From NCBI GenBank assembly GCA_016199525.1, contig JACQGL010000067.1:1-54327 (forward strand): 54,327 bases of DNA, read 5' to 3'. Position 1 is the stretch's first letter, and every line of letters begins with the position of its first letter. The translations under genes and the position numbers were made by a program. The notes under the pieces were generated by a model. That model had not been told where the DNA came from. It searched no databases and saw nothing but the letters and a program-made list of their open reading frames with translations. This stretch comes from Armatimonadota bacterium (lineage in GTDB: Bacteria; Armatimonadota; SYMT01; JACQGL01). Positions 27,456 through 37,998 of this stretch are shown piece by piece.

Positions 27456-30134
27456 ATGCGCACGGTATTCTTCCTGCTGGCGGCGCCGATGGCCGCCGTA
27501 TTCGCCCTCCCATCGCCCAGCCTGTCCCGAAAGCTTTCGGGACCCCTCCCGGGCTGGACAGCCCGCTGGATCTGGGTCGCGGGGGCAGAGGAGCGCCCTC
27601 GTAACTACTACGCTCTCTTCCGCAAGACGTTCAACCTTCCCGCCCTCCCCCGCGCGGCGAGCGTGCGGGTTACCGCCGATAGCCGTTACCAGCTGTTCGT
27701 CAACGGCACGCGCGTGGGCCGCGGCCCGGCCCGCTGCGACCGCCGCTGGCAATCGTACGATGAGTACGATCTCACGCCGCACCTGAAGCTTGGCGGCAAC
27801 GTGGTGGCGGCGCTGGTCCATCACTATGGCGAGTTCACTTTCCAGTACATGCTGGGTCGGGGCGGCTTTCTGCTGGATGGCGAGGTGGTGCTGCCAGGCG
27901 AGGAGCGGGTGCCGCTTCATACGGATGCCTCCTGGCGGGCACGGCCGGCCACAGCCTGGCAGCGACCTCCCGGGGGCGGGCCACGGATAAACATTATGCT
28001 GGGCTACCATGAGGTCTACGACGCGCGGCAGGAGGAGGTGGGCTGGCAATCGGCGCGGTTCGACGATTCCGGATGGCCGCGGGCGGCGGAGATCGGCCCG
28101 CCGGGAATGGAGCCCTGGCCGCGCCTTGTTCCCCGTGAGATCCCGCCGATGGCGGAGCGCCCGATGGCCGCCGTACGCGTGCTGGAGATCGCAGAGGTGG
28201 AGCCCGCCGCCGCGCCGCGCGTGAACCTCCCCTCTCCAGCGGACGGGAAAGCGGGGAGCGCTGCCTCCCTGACGCAACCGGAGTCCCAGCCCCAGGACTT
28301 GCCCTCCCAGATCATGGCGAAGGAGGCGCGCCGGCCGCTGGTACAGGGGAAGGTCTCGCGTCCGGAAGCGATCCTGCGGCGTGGGGCAGGAGCAACCGTG
28401 CACACGGCCCCGGGGGCGGATGTGTCGTTCCTTATCGACTTCGGCCGCGAGGTGACGGGCTATCCTCACTTCCGCGTGCGCGGGGCGCGCGGTGGGGAGA
28501 TCATCGATATGGGTTATGGGGAGGCGCTCGACGCGCCGGGCGGCGGCTTCCTCCCCCCGGCCAGCGGCCAGATCGGCCGCCTGGATCCCGACCACGGCGG
28601 TATGCACTACGCGGATCGCTTTATCTGTCGCCCGGGTAGCCAGGAGTTCCAGACGTTCGATAAGCGCGCCTTCCGCTATATGCAGGTGGATGTGCGCCAT
28701 GCCCCCGAGGGGATTCGGCTGGACGATGTGGGCCTTCTGTTTTCCACCTATCCGGTAGAGTACCGTGGAGAGTTCCGCTGCTCGGACGAACGCCTGAACC
28801 AGATCTGGGAGATGGGGCGGTGGACGGTGCAGCTGAACATGGAGGACGGCTATACCGATTGCCCCCATCGCGAGCGCGGCCAGTGGTGGGGCGACGTACG
28901 CGTGGAAGCACTGATCAACTACTACGCCTTCGGCGACCCCCTCCTGATGCGCAAGGCGCTCCGCCAGAAGGCGCAGTCCCAGAGCGAGGAAGGCATCACC
29001 TGGGGGGTTTACCCGACGAGCTGGGAGGGAGGGCGGCTGTCAGATTTCACCCTCATCTGGATCTATTCACTCTGGGAATACTACTGGTTCACTGGCGACC
29101 TTTCCCTGGCGCGAGAGCTCTATCCAAACGTCCGCCGTGCCCTCGATGTCTTCTTCGAGCCCCGGCGCAGCGCTGCCGGGCTCCTGGCTGACCTCCCCTA
29201 CTGGGTGCTCATCGACTGGGCGGGTGTGGACAAGCGCGGTGAGGGAGCTGCCCTGAACGCCTTCTACATCCACGCTCTGGAGGCGGCCCGCGACCTGGGC
29301 CGGCTGGTGGGTGACTCCGCCGCCGCCGATCGCTACGCCGCTCTGGCGGAGCAGGTCCGCACGGCGTTCAACCGCCGCTTCTGGGATGAAGCGCAAGGCT
29401 GTTACCGCGATTGCTTCGCCGATGGAAAGCTCAGTGATACGGTTAGTGAGCAAACAAACTCTCTGGCCGTCCTCTGGGACATCGCCGATGAAGGCCGCCG
29501 CCGCCGCGTGCTGGACCGCATCCGTCCCGACTACGCCGCGGCCCCGACGGTCCGCGCCGGCTCGCCCTATTTCTCCTTCTACGTGCTCGCGGCGCTGTAT
29601 CGCGCCGACCGGCACGAGCAGGCGCTGGCTTATATTCGGGAGCGGTGGGGGCGGATGCTCGACTGGGGAGCCACCACCTGCTGGGAGGTGTGGGAGCCCA
29701 CCAACAGCCTCTGCCACGGGTGGTCCGCGGGGCCGACGCACGACCTGCCCGCCGAATTCCTGGGGGTGAAGCCGCTGGCCGCCGGCTGGCGAGAGTTCCT
29801 GGTGCGGCCGCGAATGGCTGACCTCCGCTGGGCGCGGGGCGCGGTACCTACCCCGTGGGGAGAAATCCACACCCGCTGGCAGCGTGCACCCCATCGGATA
29901 GAGATGGCGGTCACCGTTCCACCGGGCACCACGGCGATGGTTGTCGTGCCCACCACGGGCCTGCGCACGCCGGAAGTACGGGTGAATGGGGAGGTCCGGC
30001 GCCCGCGCGGCGTGGATCTACTTCCCGCTCTGCCCGGCCTCACCTTGAGGGAGGGCGAGCGGCTGTTCCGCGTCACCCGGCCGGGGAGCTACCGGTTCGT
30101 GGCGAAGGGATCGTTCAGCAGCATCAGGGATTGA
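27456..30134 (+). CDS. Secreted alpha-L-rhamnosidase (GH78-like)
   Basis: Signal peptide MRTVFFLLAAPMAAVFALP; WTARWIWV.....FRKTFNLP; DCPHRERGQWWGDVRVE; WEVWEPTNSLCHGWSAGP. Confidence 0.9.
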   Translation: MRTVFFLLAAPMAAVFALPSPSLSRKLSGPLPGWTARWIWVAGAEERPRNYYALFRKTFNLPALPRAASVRVTADSRYQLFVNGTRVGRGPARCDRRWQSYDEYDLTPHLKLGGNVVAALVHHYGEFTFQYMLGRGGFLLDGEVVLPGEERVPLHTDASWRARPATAWQRPPGGGPRINIMLGYHEVYDARQEEVGWQSARFDDSGWPRAAEIGPPGMEPWPRLVPREIPPMAERPMAAVRVLEIAEVEPAAAPRVNLPSPADGKAGSAASLTQPESQPQDLPSQIMAKEARRPLVQGKVSRPEAILRRGAGATVHTAPGADVSFLIDFGREVTGYPHFRVRGARGGEIIDMGYGEALDAPGGGFLPPASGQIGRLDPDHGGMHYADRFICRPGSQEFQTFDKRAFRYMQVDVRHAPEGIRLDDVGLLFSTYPVEYRGEFRCSDERLNQIWEMGRWTVQLNMEDGYTDCPHRERGQWWGDVRVEALINYYAFGDPLLMRKALRQKAQSQSEEGITWGVYPTSWEGGRLSDFTLIWIYSLWEYYWFTGDLSLARELYPNVRRALDVFFEPRRSAAGLLADLPYWVLIDWAGVDKRGEGAALNAFYIHALEAARDLGRLVGDSAAADRYAALAEQVRTAFNRRFWDEAQGCYRDCFADGKLSDTVSEQTNSLAVLWDIADEGRRRRVLDRIRPDYAAAPTVRAGSPYFSFYVLAALYRADRHEQALAYIRERWGRMLDWGATTCWEVWEPTNSLCHGWSAGPTHDLPAEFLGVKPLAAGWREFLVRPRMADLRWARGAVPTPWGEIHTRWQRAPHRIEMAVTVPPGTTAMVVVPTTGLRTPEVRVNGEVRRPRGVDLLPALPGLTLREGERLFRVTRPGSYRFVAKGSFSSIRD
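27524..27543. repeat. 20-bp perfect palindrome GTCCCGAAAGCTTTCGGGAC inside GH78 coding sequence
   Basis: Direct reading; encodes the linker LSRKLSG just after the signal peptide. Confidence 0.8.
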
Positions 30135-30147
30135 GGAAACTCCGACC

Positions 30148-31311
30148 GTGAACATCTCCCATCGCGCGGCATCTTTCCAGGAATCGGTCATCCGCGAGAT
30201 GACACGACTCCACGTTCTGTACGGGGGCGTGAACCTGGCGCAGGGGTTTCCGGACTTCGATCCGCCGCCAGAGATCATTGAGGCTGCCTGCCGGGCCCTG
30301 CACGAGGGCTGCAACCAGTACTCGATCACCTGGGGCACGCCCCGCCTGCGGGAGGCGGTCGCCCGCCACGCCACGGAGTTCCTGCGCATCCCCGCCGACC
30401 CGGATACCAACGTCACCATCACCTGCGGGGCGACGGAGGCGATGATCGCCGCCCTGATGGCCCTCCTCAACCCGGGTGATGAGGTGGTGATCTTCGCGCC
30501 GTTCTACGAGAATTATGGCCCTGATGCCATCCTCTCCAGCGCGCTGCCTCGCTATGTAGCCCTGCGGGAGCCGGACTGGCGCTTCGATCCCGAGGAGCTG
30601 GCCGCCGCCTTTACACCTCGCACGCGGGCAGTGATCGTCAACACGCCGCACAATCCCACGGGCCACGTGTTCACGCGCGCGGAACTGGAAACCATCGCCG
30701 AATTGTGCCTGCGCCACGACGCCTTTGCGGTGACGGATGAGATCTACGAGCGCATCCTCTATGACGACCGCGAGCACGTCGCCATCGGCAGCCTGGATGG
30801 CATGCGGGAACGAACGGTGACTATTAGCGGGGCGAGCAAGACGTTCTCGGTTACCGGCTGGCGGCTGGGATGGGCGATTGCGCCACCGGAGGCATCCATC
30901 GGCATACGCCGCGTCCACGACTTTCTCACCGTGGGCGCGCCGCACCCGCTGCAGGAAGCGGCCGTTACCGCCCTCAACCTGCCCGCTACCTACTACCGGC
31001 AGCTGGTCCGCGACTACACCGCGCGCCGCAACCGGATGGTGCAGATCATCCAGGCGGCGGGGATGCGGCCGTTCGTCCCCGAGGGGGCCTACTACGCGAT
31101 GGCGGACATCAGCCCCTTCGGCGCCCGGGACGACGTGGAGTTCACGATGTACCTGGTCAAAGAGGTGGGTGTAGCGGTGGTGCCGGGGAGCAGTTTCTAC
31201 CCGGCGGGCTGGCCGCAGGGGAAGCAGCGCATCCGGTTCGCCTTCCCCAAACGGCTGGAGACGCTGGCGGCGGCGGAAGCGCGGCTGGTACCTGCCTTAT
31301 CGGGGCGGTGA
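30148..31311 (+). CDS. Class I/II PLP-dependent aminotransferase
   Basis: GGVNLAQGFPDFDPP; NTPHNPTGHVF; SGASKTFSVTGWRLGW. Confidence 0.92.
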   Translation: MNISHRAASFQESVIREMTRLHVLYGGVNLAQGFPDFDPPPEIIEAACRALHEGCNQYSITWGTPRLREAVARHATEFLRIPADPDTNVTITCGATEAMIAALMALLNPGDEVVIFAPFYENYGPDAILSSALPRYVALREPDWRFDPEELAAAFTPRTRAVIVNTPHNPTGHVFTRAELETIAELCLRHDAFAVTDEIYERILYDDREHVAIGSLDGMRERTVTISGASKTFSVTGWRLGWAIAPPEASIGIRRVHDFLTVGAPHPLQEAAVTALNLPATYYRQLVRDYTARRNRMVQIIQAAGMRPFVPEGAYYAMADISPFGARDDVEFTMYLVKEVGVAVVPGSSFYPAGWPQGKQRIRFAFPKRLETLAAAEARLVPALSGR

Positions 31312-32012
31312 GGGTAGGGGCCCGAACGCGTTTGGGGCGGCGCCGAGCGGGAAGGGCAGAGACGTCCTGGCCGTGGCGGCGGCTCGCCTCAAACGTAGCC
31401 CGACAAGCCATGCGCAATACACGGCTCTGGCACCCACCGGGAGGGCCTGGGATGGGGGACTACGGTCGCAGAAGCTTTTGCATCCCGCGCAGGATGAGCC
31501 AGCCGAACGGCCCCTCACCGCGACCAACCGGAGCACCACGGCCGGGTCCCGGATCGGCCAAAACCCGGACTGCCCCCCCTTCACCTCGATGTAGCCAACC
31601 GGGGAAGCGATCACGCCGCCCCCGCCGCCCGCGCCTTCCTCACCCAACCGCTGCCGGCCGCCGCCTCCGCCAAAGCCTCACCGCGCGGTAACCACAGGGA
31701 TCATGGTCACCCCGTAGCGCCTACCGGCCCCGATTTCATCGGGCCAGTAGCTCCAGTTCGCGCTCGATGTTTGTGGTCATCAGCGTCCTCCCGTTGTTTG
31801 ATTACCCCGCCCGCCAGCGAAGTTTGCCCGCTCCAGAACCCAGGTCAGCAAGCATTCTCTTGTCAACTGAATGAGCGCTATTGCCCCACCTTCCCTCTAT
31901 CTTTGGATTAGGGGTCATAGAGAATATCAATCTGGCGGATGGATTTTAGCGAAGTATGCTGGTCTAAGGTAAAGCAGTCGCTCATTCCCCACAGAACCGA
32001 GGAGGAACTCAC

Positions 32013-33443
32013 GTGCCACGCACCGCCCTTATCGGCACCCTGGCGCTGGTGTTGCTGTCTACCACTCCCGGCTTCGGGCAGCAGCCATCGCCACCCGCGG
32101 CCCCGGTTTTGCCCGCGGAGGTTCAGGCGTTGCGGGAGGAACTGGCGCGGCTTCAGCGCGAGGCGGAGGAACGCCAGAAGCAGCAGGAAGAGCGCATCCG
32201 GGCTCTCGAGCGACAGGTGCAAGCGCTGCAGAAGCGTGCGCCCGCCCCGATTTCACCGGGGCCGTCTGAACCCGGCCCCGTCACCGTCCGGCCGGGCTTC
32301 AAGGCGCGGCTGTATGGCTTCGCGCGGGCGGACGTGGATGTGGACTCCCGCCGGATGTTCGCCGGCCCGCACCTGCCGTTCTGGGTGCTCTCCCCCCAAG
32401 ATCCGCGCGCCGCCAATCGCACCGACGGCGACTTTTCGATTCACCCTCGTCTCACCCGCCTGGGTCTGGACACGGAAGCCCCGCCAGTCGGAATTCTGGG
32501 TGATGCCAAACTCACCGGCAAGCTCGAAATTGACTTCTTTAATATCTTACCGGATCGGAACTCGGCGACTTCCAACTCCCGCGCCTTCGTTCGTATGCGG
32601 CACGGGTACGGGCGGCTCGACTGGCAGCGCGCCCACTTCCTCTTCGGCCAGACGTGGGATCTGATCTCACCCCTCTTCCCCATGGCGAACGACGACGTGG
32701 TGATGTGGACCGCCGGTAACCTGGGGGACCGGCGTCCCCAGTTGCGCTTTGTGTGGGAACCCACGGCTGGAAAGGGCAAGGCCAGCCTGGGCGTGATGGT
32801 CGGCTCTCCGGGCGCCGTGGACTCCCAGGACCTGGACGCGGACCAGGTAGTGGACGGTGAAGAGAGCCGCCGGCCCACGCTCCAGGCACGGGTGGCCCTG
32901 AATCAGCCCTCCTGGGTGGCCGGGCAGACCTGGGAGGCGGGCCTCTGGGGCCACAGCGGCCAGTTCCGTATCGATCGTAACAAGGCGGTCAGCGGCCACC
33001 GGTCCTTCAACAGCCAGGCCCTCGGGATTGACCTCCGCCTGCCGCTTACCAAGAAGCTGCTTCTCCAGGGAGAGGGGTGGTTTGGCAAGGCGCTGGCCGA
33101 CGTGCGCGGCGGCGTGGGCCAGAATATCAACACCATCACCGGCGAAGAGGTGCACTCCCACGGCGGCTGGGCGGAGCTGCTGTACCAGTTCAACGAGATC
33201 TACACCCTGGGCGGCGGCTTTACCATCGACGACCCCAAGAACGAGGACGTGACCCCCTTCACGGGCGCCAACCAGACCGCCGTGGGCCGGACCCTGAACC
33301 GCTCTTACTACGTCGTGAACCGCCTGAACCTGGGAAGCGGTTTGACGGTGGGCATCGACTGGATGCTGTTCCACACGCAGTTTCGCGGGCTGGATCCCGG
33401 TACCAACAACCGCTGGAACATCTGGCTACGACACGCCTTCTAG
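32013..33443 (+). CDS. DcaP-like trimeric outer-membrane porin with N-terminal coiled coil
   Basis: Signal peptide; coiled coil EVQALREELARLQREAEERQKQQEERIRALERQVQAL; beta-barrel repeats; C-terminal Phe (LRHAF). Confidence 0.75.
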   Translation: MPRTALIGTLALVLLSTTPGFGQQPSPPAAPVLPAEVQALREELARLQREAEERQKQQEERIRALERQVQALQKRAPAPISPGPSEPGPVTVRPGFKARLYGFARADVDVDSRRMFAGPHLPFWVLSPQDPRAANRTDGDFSIHPRLTRLGLDTEAPPVGILGDAKLTGKLEIDFFNILPDRNSATSNSRAFVRMRHGYGRLDWQRAHFLFGQTWDLISPLFPMANDDVVMWTAGNLGDRRPQLRFVWEPTAGKGKASLGVMVGSPGAVDSQDLDADQVVDGEESRRPTLQARVALNQPSWVAGQTWEAGLWGHSGQFRIDRNKAVSGHRSFNSQALGIDLRLPLTKKLLLQGEGWFGKALADVRGGVGQNINTITGEEVHSHGGWAELLYQFNEIYTLGGGFTIDDPKNEDVTPFTGANQTAVGRTLNRSYYVVNRLNLGSGLTVGIDWMLFHTQFRGLDPGTNNRWNIWLRHAF

Positions 33444-33482
33444 CCAGAGGGATGTCGCGTGGGTGCAGGGGCCTTACTCGGC

Positions 33483-33605
33483 CGCAGCGAGACGGGCAAG
33501 AAATAAGGGAACGCCAAAACGGGGAAACGAAGATAAAGAGAAGACGAGGAAACGGATCTGGGCGAGCCTTCATCATCCGGCCTGTTGCCTCGTTGTGTCA
33601 TCCCT
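33483..33605. repeat. Intergenic imperfect inverted repeat with repeated words
   Basis: GAGACGGGCAAG...GGGGAAACGAAGA...GACGAGGAAAC versus TTGCCTCGTTGTGTCATCCCTTCGTCTC. Confidence 0.4.
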
Positions 33606-33622
33606 TCGTCTCTCCTGAAACC

Positions 33623-34663
33623 ATGGCAACCTTGAACATCGGCATCATCGGCGCGGGAGGAATCGTCCGGCGGCGGCACCTGCCGGAGTTGAAGCTAATT
33701 CCCGCTGTGCGCGTGGTGGCGGTCTGCAACCGCACGCGAGCCACGGCGGAGGCAGTGGCGCAGGAATGGGGCATCCCCCGCGTGACCACCGATTGGCACG
33801 ACGTGCTGGCGATGGACGACGTGGACGCGGTGTTCATCGGCACGTGGCCCAATATGCACGCGGAGGTGAGCATTGCCGCCCTGAATGCGGGCAAGCACGT
33901 CTTCTGCCAGGCGCGGATGGCGCGCAACCTGGCGGAGGCACGCGCCATGCTCCGCGCCGCTCGCGAGCACCCGGATCGGGCCACTATGCTCTGCCCTGCC
34001 CCGCACGGGATGCGTGGGGACCGCGTCATCCGCCGCCTCTTATCCGAAGGCTTCCTCGGTGAGCCGCGCGAGGTCCACGCCACCGGCTTCTCCGCTGCCA
34101 ACCTGGACCCGAAGACGCCCCTCCACTGGCGGCAGAACTTCGATATCCAGGGCTATAACACGCTGACGCTGGGGATGTGGATCGAAGTGATTCACCGCTG
34201 GCTGGGCACCCACCGGCTGGTGACCGCGATCCTGAAGACTCACACCCCCCTGCGTGCCGATCCGGAGACAGGGGTGTGCGTGCCGGTGCGGATTGCGGAG
34301 AGCGTGGCTATCGCCGCCGAGATGGAGAACGGCGCTCTCGCCGGTTACCACTTTAGCGGCGTTGCCCCCAACGCTCCGCACAACCGGATCGAGATCTACG
34401 GCACGGGCGGCACGCTGATCTACGACCTGGACACCGACGAGATCTTCGGCGCGCGGTCGGACGAGCAGGGACGGCGGCCTATCCCCATCCCGCCGGGGGA
34501 AGCGCGAGAGTGGACGGTGGAGGCGGATTTCGTCCGCGCGGTGCGCGAGGGCGGCGCCACGGAGCCTTCGTTTGCAGACGGCGTGCGATATATGGAGTTC
34601 ACGGAGGCGGTATATCTTTCCGCGCAGCGACGGGAGACGATCGCGCTGCCGCTGCCAGAATGA
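33623..34663 (+). CDS. Gfo/Idh/MocA family oxidoreductase
   Basis: MATLNIGIIGAGGIVRRRHLPELK; NAGKHVFCQ; typical two-domain architecture. Confidence 0.9.
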   Translation: MATLNIGIIGAGGIVRRRHLPELKLIPAVRVVAVCNRTRATAEAVAQEWGIPRVTTDWHDVLAMDDVDAVFIGTWPNMHAEVSIAALNAGKHVFCQARMARNLAEARAMLRAAREHPDRATMLCPAPHGMRGDRVIRRLLSEGFLGEPREVHATGFSAANLDPKTPLHWRQNFDIQGYNTLTLGMWIEVIHRWLGTHRLVTAILKTHTPLRADPETGVCVPVRIAESVAIAAEMENGALAGYHFSGVAPNAPHNRIEIYGTGGTLIYDLDTDEIFGARSDEQGRRPIPIPPGEAREWTVEADFVRAVREGGATEPSFADGVRYMEFTEAVYLSAQRRETIALPLPE

Positions 34664-34669
34664 CACCCG

Positions 34670-35971
34670 TTAACGAACGCCTCCAGGCTCCAGATAGATG
34701 ACGCCGTGCCTGTCATCATAGGCAAGCAGCTCAGCGTAGCGACCCCAGCCCACCGCAGTTTCGATCTGGCGCTCCGCCTCTGGAGGGGGGAAATCCAGAC
34801 CGAGGGCGGTTTGCGCGACGTCCGCTTCAATCTGATGGTTGTCGGCGGCAGCGAGCATAGCGAGGAGCCACCTGAAAAGCGGCAAGCGGCGGATGCGGGT
34901 GGCAAATATTTCCTTGCGCGCCACAATGCTGGCAGCGGCAAAGGTTTCTCCCAGGGGAGTGAGGCTGATATCGCCCTGGGCGACGGTGGCGAATCCAAGC
35001 AACTCCGCCGCCTCCGTGAGGCGGAGAAGGTGATCCGAATTGATCTTGAGGTCGTCGGCCAAGCGGTAGATATCGGCGCGGTGGTGCGGGACGTCGGCCA
35101 GATGTTCCAGCACCGCCGCCAGCTCGTTCACTGTGACCAGCGGCAGCGCGCGTGTGCGGCCGGGTTCGCCAGGGGCGGTGCCCATTTCCACGTGCTCCGG
35201 CTCCGTCTGGCCCGCCAGGGTAGCGTAGACGCGATCCACCACGGCCAGAAATTCCGACCCTTTATGGTGCCGCGGGTGTGGCAGGTTCACCGGCAGGTCC
35301 GCGACCACGCGCCCCGGGTCTTTTTCCATCACCACGATGCGGTCCGCCATGAAGACGGCCTCTTCGATATTGTGCGTGACCATGAGGATGGCGCGCGTGG
35401 GGATGCCGCCGCCGAGCCACAGTTCCAGCAGCTCCCCGCGCAGCGCGTCCGCGCTCAGCACGTCCAGAGCGGAAAACGGCTCGTCCAGACAGAGCAGTTC
35501 CGGCTCCACGGCCATCGCGCGCGCGAACCCCACCTTCTGCCGCATGCCACCAGACAACTCGCGCGGGTAAGCGGTCTCGAAGCCGTCCAGGCCTACCCTG
35601 TCCAACAGGTCTATGGCACGGAGCGAACGCGGCTGCGGTGGCACCCCGCGCGCCTTGAGCGCCACTTCCACATTCTGCTGGACGGTGAGCCAGGGAAAGA
35701 GGGCGAAGCTCTGAAACACGATCGTCGCATAGGGGTTGACACCATGCAGAGGCTGACCGCGATAGAGGACCTGACCCTCGGTGGGCGCCTGCAGGCCGGT
35801 GATAATGCGCAGCAGCGTGCTTTTCCCACACCCTGAGGGCCCCAGGAGGGCGACGAACTCTCCTTCGTCTACCACCAGGTTAACATCCTGCACGGCGGGG
35901 AACTGGCGCTGGCCAGTGGTGTAGATCATGTGAATGTGCTGCAGTTCCAGCAGGTGGCTGTTCGTGGTCAT
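34670..35971 (-). CDS. ABC transporter ATP-binding protein (nitrate/sulfonate type) with C-terminal AAA-associated domain
   Basis: LLGPSGCGKSTLLRII, LSGGMRQKVGFARA, LLCLDEPFSALD; C-terminal AAA_assoc-like extension. Confidence 0.92.
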   Translation of the reverse strand: MTTNSHLLELQHIHMIYTTGQRQFPAVQDVNLVVDEGEFVALLGPSGCGKSTLLRIITGLQAPTEGQVLYRGQPLHGVNPYATIVFQSFALFPWLTVQQNVEVALKARGVPPQPRSLRAIDLLDRVGLDGFETAYPRELSGGMRQKVGFARAMAVEPELLCLDEPFSALDVLSADALRGELLELWLGGGIPTRAILMVTHNIEEAVFMADRIVVMEKDPGRVVADLPVNLPHPRHHKGSEFLAVVDRVYATLAGQTEPEHVEMGTAPGEPGRTRALPLVTVNELAAVLEHLADVPHHRADIYRLADDLKINSDHLLRLTEAAELLGFATVAQGDISLTPLGETFAAASIVARKEIFATRIRRLPLFRWLLAMLAAADNHQIEADVAQTALGLDFPPPEAERQIETAVGWGRYAELLAYDDRHGVIYLEPGGVR

Positions 35972-35974
35972 GGA

Positions 35975-37708
35975 TCACTCCATGCGAAAACGTTCCTCTG
36001 CCAGCCGGTAGAACCGGCGCCACACGAGGCGGTTAATGGCGACCACGGTGAGGATCATGGCGAGCGTGGCTGCGAGGAGGAGCGGATAATCGCCGGTAGC
36101 GGTAGCCTGGGCGATGAGAGCGCCAATCCCGATGGTTTGCCGCGTCCGGCCGCCAAAGGTCACGTACTCGGCGACAATGCTGGCATTCCAGGCGCCGCCG
36201 CCGGCAGTGATGGCCCCGGTGATGATATAGGGGAACAGCGCCGGCAGGATCAGGGTGATCCAGCGCTGCCACCGGTTCAGTTGCAAGAGAGCGGCGGTGT
36301 ACTTGAGATCCTGGGGAATAGCGCTGGCGCCCGCAATGATGTTGAACAGGAGATACCACTGCGTACCCATCAGCATCAATAAAAGGGCGGCCAGGTTCAA
36401 CCCGCCCGGCAGATGAAGGACCAGCAGCAGAAAAACGGGAAAGAGCGCGGTAGCGGGCACGGACGCGACAATCTGCACCAGCGGTTGCAGCCATATCGCC
36501 AGGCGACGGTTGGTGCCGATGGCGACGCCTATGGGAGTGGTCCAGGCAAGGGCAATCGCCAGCGCCGCCGCCACACGGAGCAGCGTCGCCACCAGCCCGA
36601 CACCGATTGCTCCCCACTCGGCCAGAGGGACCTTCAGCAACATGTCCCCCGCCAGGCCCGCGCCATAGAGAAGCCCCATGCCCCCCAGAACGGCGGCCGG
36701 ATAGACGGCCAGCGAGGTGCCCGCCTTCTCCGGCGCGGTGGCTACGGCGGCCGGAAACCGGCGCAGCAGGGCGCGATCCAGGTGTTCCGACAGGGGCGAC
36801 AGAAGGTGCCGTCCCAGCGATTCGACGACGCGGGAAGCCCGCAGCGTCTCGTAGAACCAGGACGTAGATGGGTTTTCACTTTCGACGAGTTCCAGGCTAA
36901 AGCGATCCGACCAGGCCAGCAGCGGGCGCCAGACGAGCTGATCCATAGCGATGATCAACAGAATCAGCGTGCCGATACCCAGCGCCAGGGCGTGGAGGTT
37001 CGCCTGGCGGGCAGCCTCGCTCAGGTAGGCTCCCAGGCCGGGCAGCCGGAAATCCCGCTGGCCGACGGTGAAGATCTCGGCGGCCATAAGGAAGAACCAG
37101 CCGCCCGCCCAGCTCACCATGCTGTTCCAGGTGAGGCTGATGGCGCCGAACGGCAGCTCCAGCGTCTTGAGCCGCAGCCAGCCGTTGAACCGGAAGATAG
37201 TGCTGGCCTCTCGCAGCTCTTTGGGAATGGTGGTCAACGCCTGGTACCAGGCGAAAGTAAGGTTCCACGCCTGACTGGTGAAGATGAGCGCCACGGATGC
37301 CAGTTCGGCGGCCACGTGCTGCGGCAGAATGGCCCGCAGGCTGAGCATTACCACGGGCAGAAATGACAGGATCGGTATGCTCTGGAGCACATCCAGCAAC
37401 GGCAAGAGGATCTTCTCTGCCCGGCGGTTGTAGGCCGCCAGATAGCCGTACACCAGGGAGAAAAACAGAGATAGGAGGTAAGCCACTCCCATACGGGCCA
37501 GGGAAAGCCCTGCGTATAGCGGCAACGCGCGGGGGGAGAGCGAAATGGCGGGGCCGTGGATCACCGCCGGCGTAGCCAGGGCCAGGCGCACCCCGACGTA
37601 GACCAGCACGGCAACCCCGAGCAGCACCACGGCGTCTCCCCACGCGAGGGGCCGCAGGGTGAACTGTCGGATGCTAAAGACCCGGACACGCTGTTCCATA
37701 GACGTCAT
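35975..37708 (-). CDS. ABC transporter permease, two fused permease domains
   Basis: 577 aa, duplicated binding-protein-dependent permease domains, EAA-like loops (KELREASTIFRFNGW...; QDLKYTAALLQLNRWQRW). Confidence 0.9.
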   Translation of the reverse strand: MTSMEQRVRVFSIRQFTLRPLAWGDAVVLLGVAVLVYVGVRLALATPAVIHGPAISLSPRALPLYAGLSLARMGVAYLLSLFFSLVYGYLAAYNRRAEKILLPLLDVLQSIPILSFLPVVMLSLRAILPQHVAAELASVALIFTSQAWNLTFAWYQALTTIPKELREASTIFRFNGWLRLKTLELPFGAISLTWNSMVSWAGGWFFLMAAEIFTVGQRDFRLPGLGAYLSEAARQANLHALALGIGTLILLIIAMDQLVWRPLLAWSDRFSLELVESENPSTSWFYETLRASRVVESLGRHLLSPLSEHLDRALLRRFPAAVATAPEKAGTSLAVYPAAVLGGMGLLYGAGLAGDMLLKVPLAEWGAIGVGLVATLLRVAAALAIALAWTTPIGVAIGTNRRLAIWLQPLVQIVASVPATALFPVFLLLVLHLPGGLNLAALLLMLMGTQWYLLFNIIAGASAIPQDLKYTAALLQLNRWQRWITLILPALFPYIITGAITAGGGAWNASIVAEYVTFGGRTRQTIGIGALIAQATATGDYPLLLAATLAMILTVVAINRLVWRRFYRLAEERFRME

Positions 37709-37825
37709 GCAGGCAGGATTGGGCGCTACTGGCAGGAACTGACGATGGCGTGACGGCGGTGCTCACTGGTCATCTTACCCCAGTTCACTGCACGGGCATC
37801 CGACCGGTGCCGAACTACGGAAGGG

Positions 37826-37985
37826 GGTTGGAGGGTTGGAAAGTTTGAAGGTCGAAGATTGGCAGGTTCAACGGTCCGGACGCGCGAGCCTGCCAACCTG
37901 CAATCTGTGTACTACAACCTGTTAACCTGTAAACGCACCGATCTACGACCCGCTCATCTGCCAATGTGCCAGCCTCCCAACGGGC
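37826..37985. repeat. Intergenic imperfect inverted repeat of GGTTGGA/CCAACCT words
   Basis: GGTTGGAGGGTTGGAAAGTTTGAAGGTCGAAGATTGGCAGG versus CCAATGTGCCAGCCTCCCAAC and CAACCTGTTAACCTG. Confidence 0.5.
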
Positions 37986-37998
37986 CGACGGTTGTGAT

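Noticed and set aside
31675-31785. Minus-strand fragment NWSYWPDEIGAGRRYGVTMIPVVTAR* / MTTNIERELELLAR*
   Set aside because: Looks like a gene scrap, but too short and frame-broken to assign.
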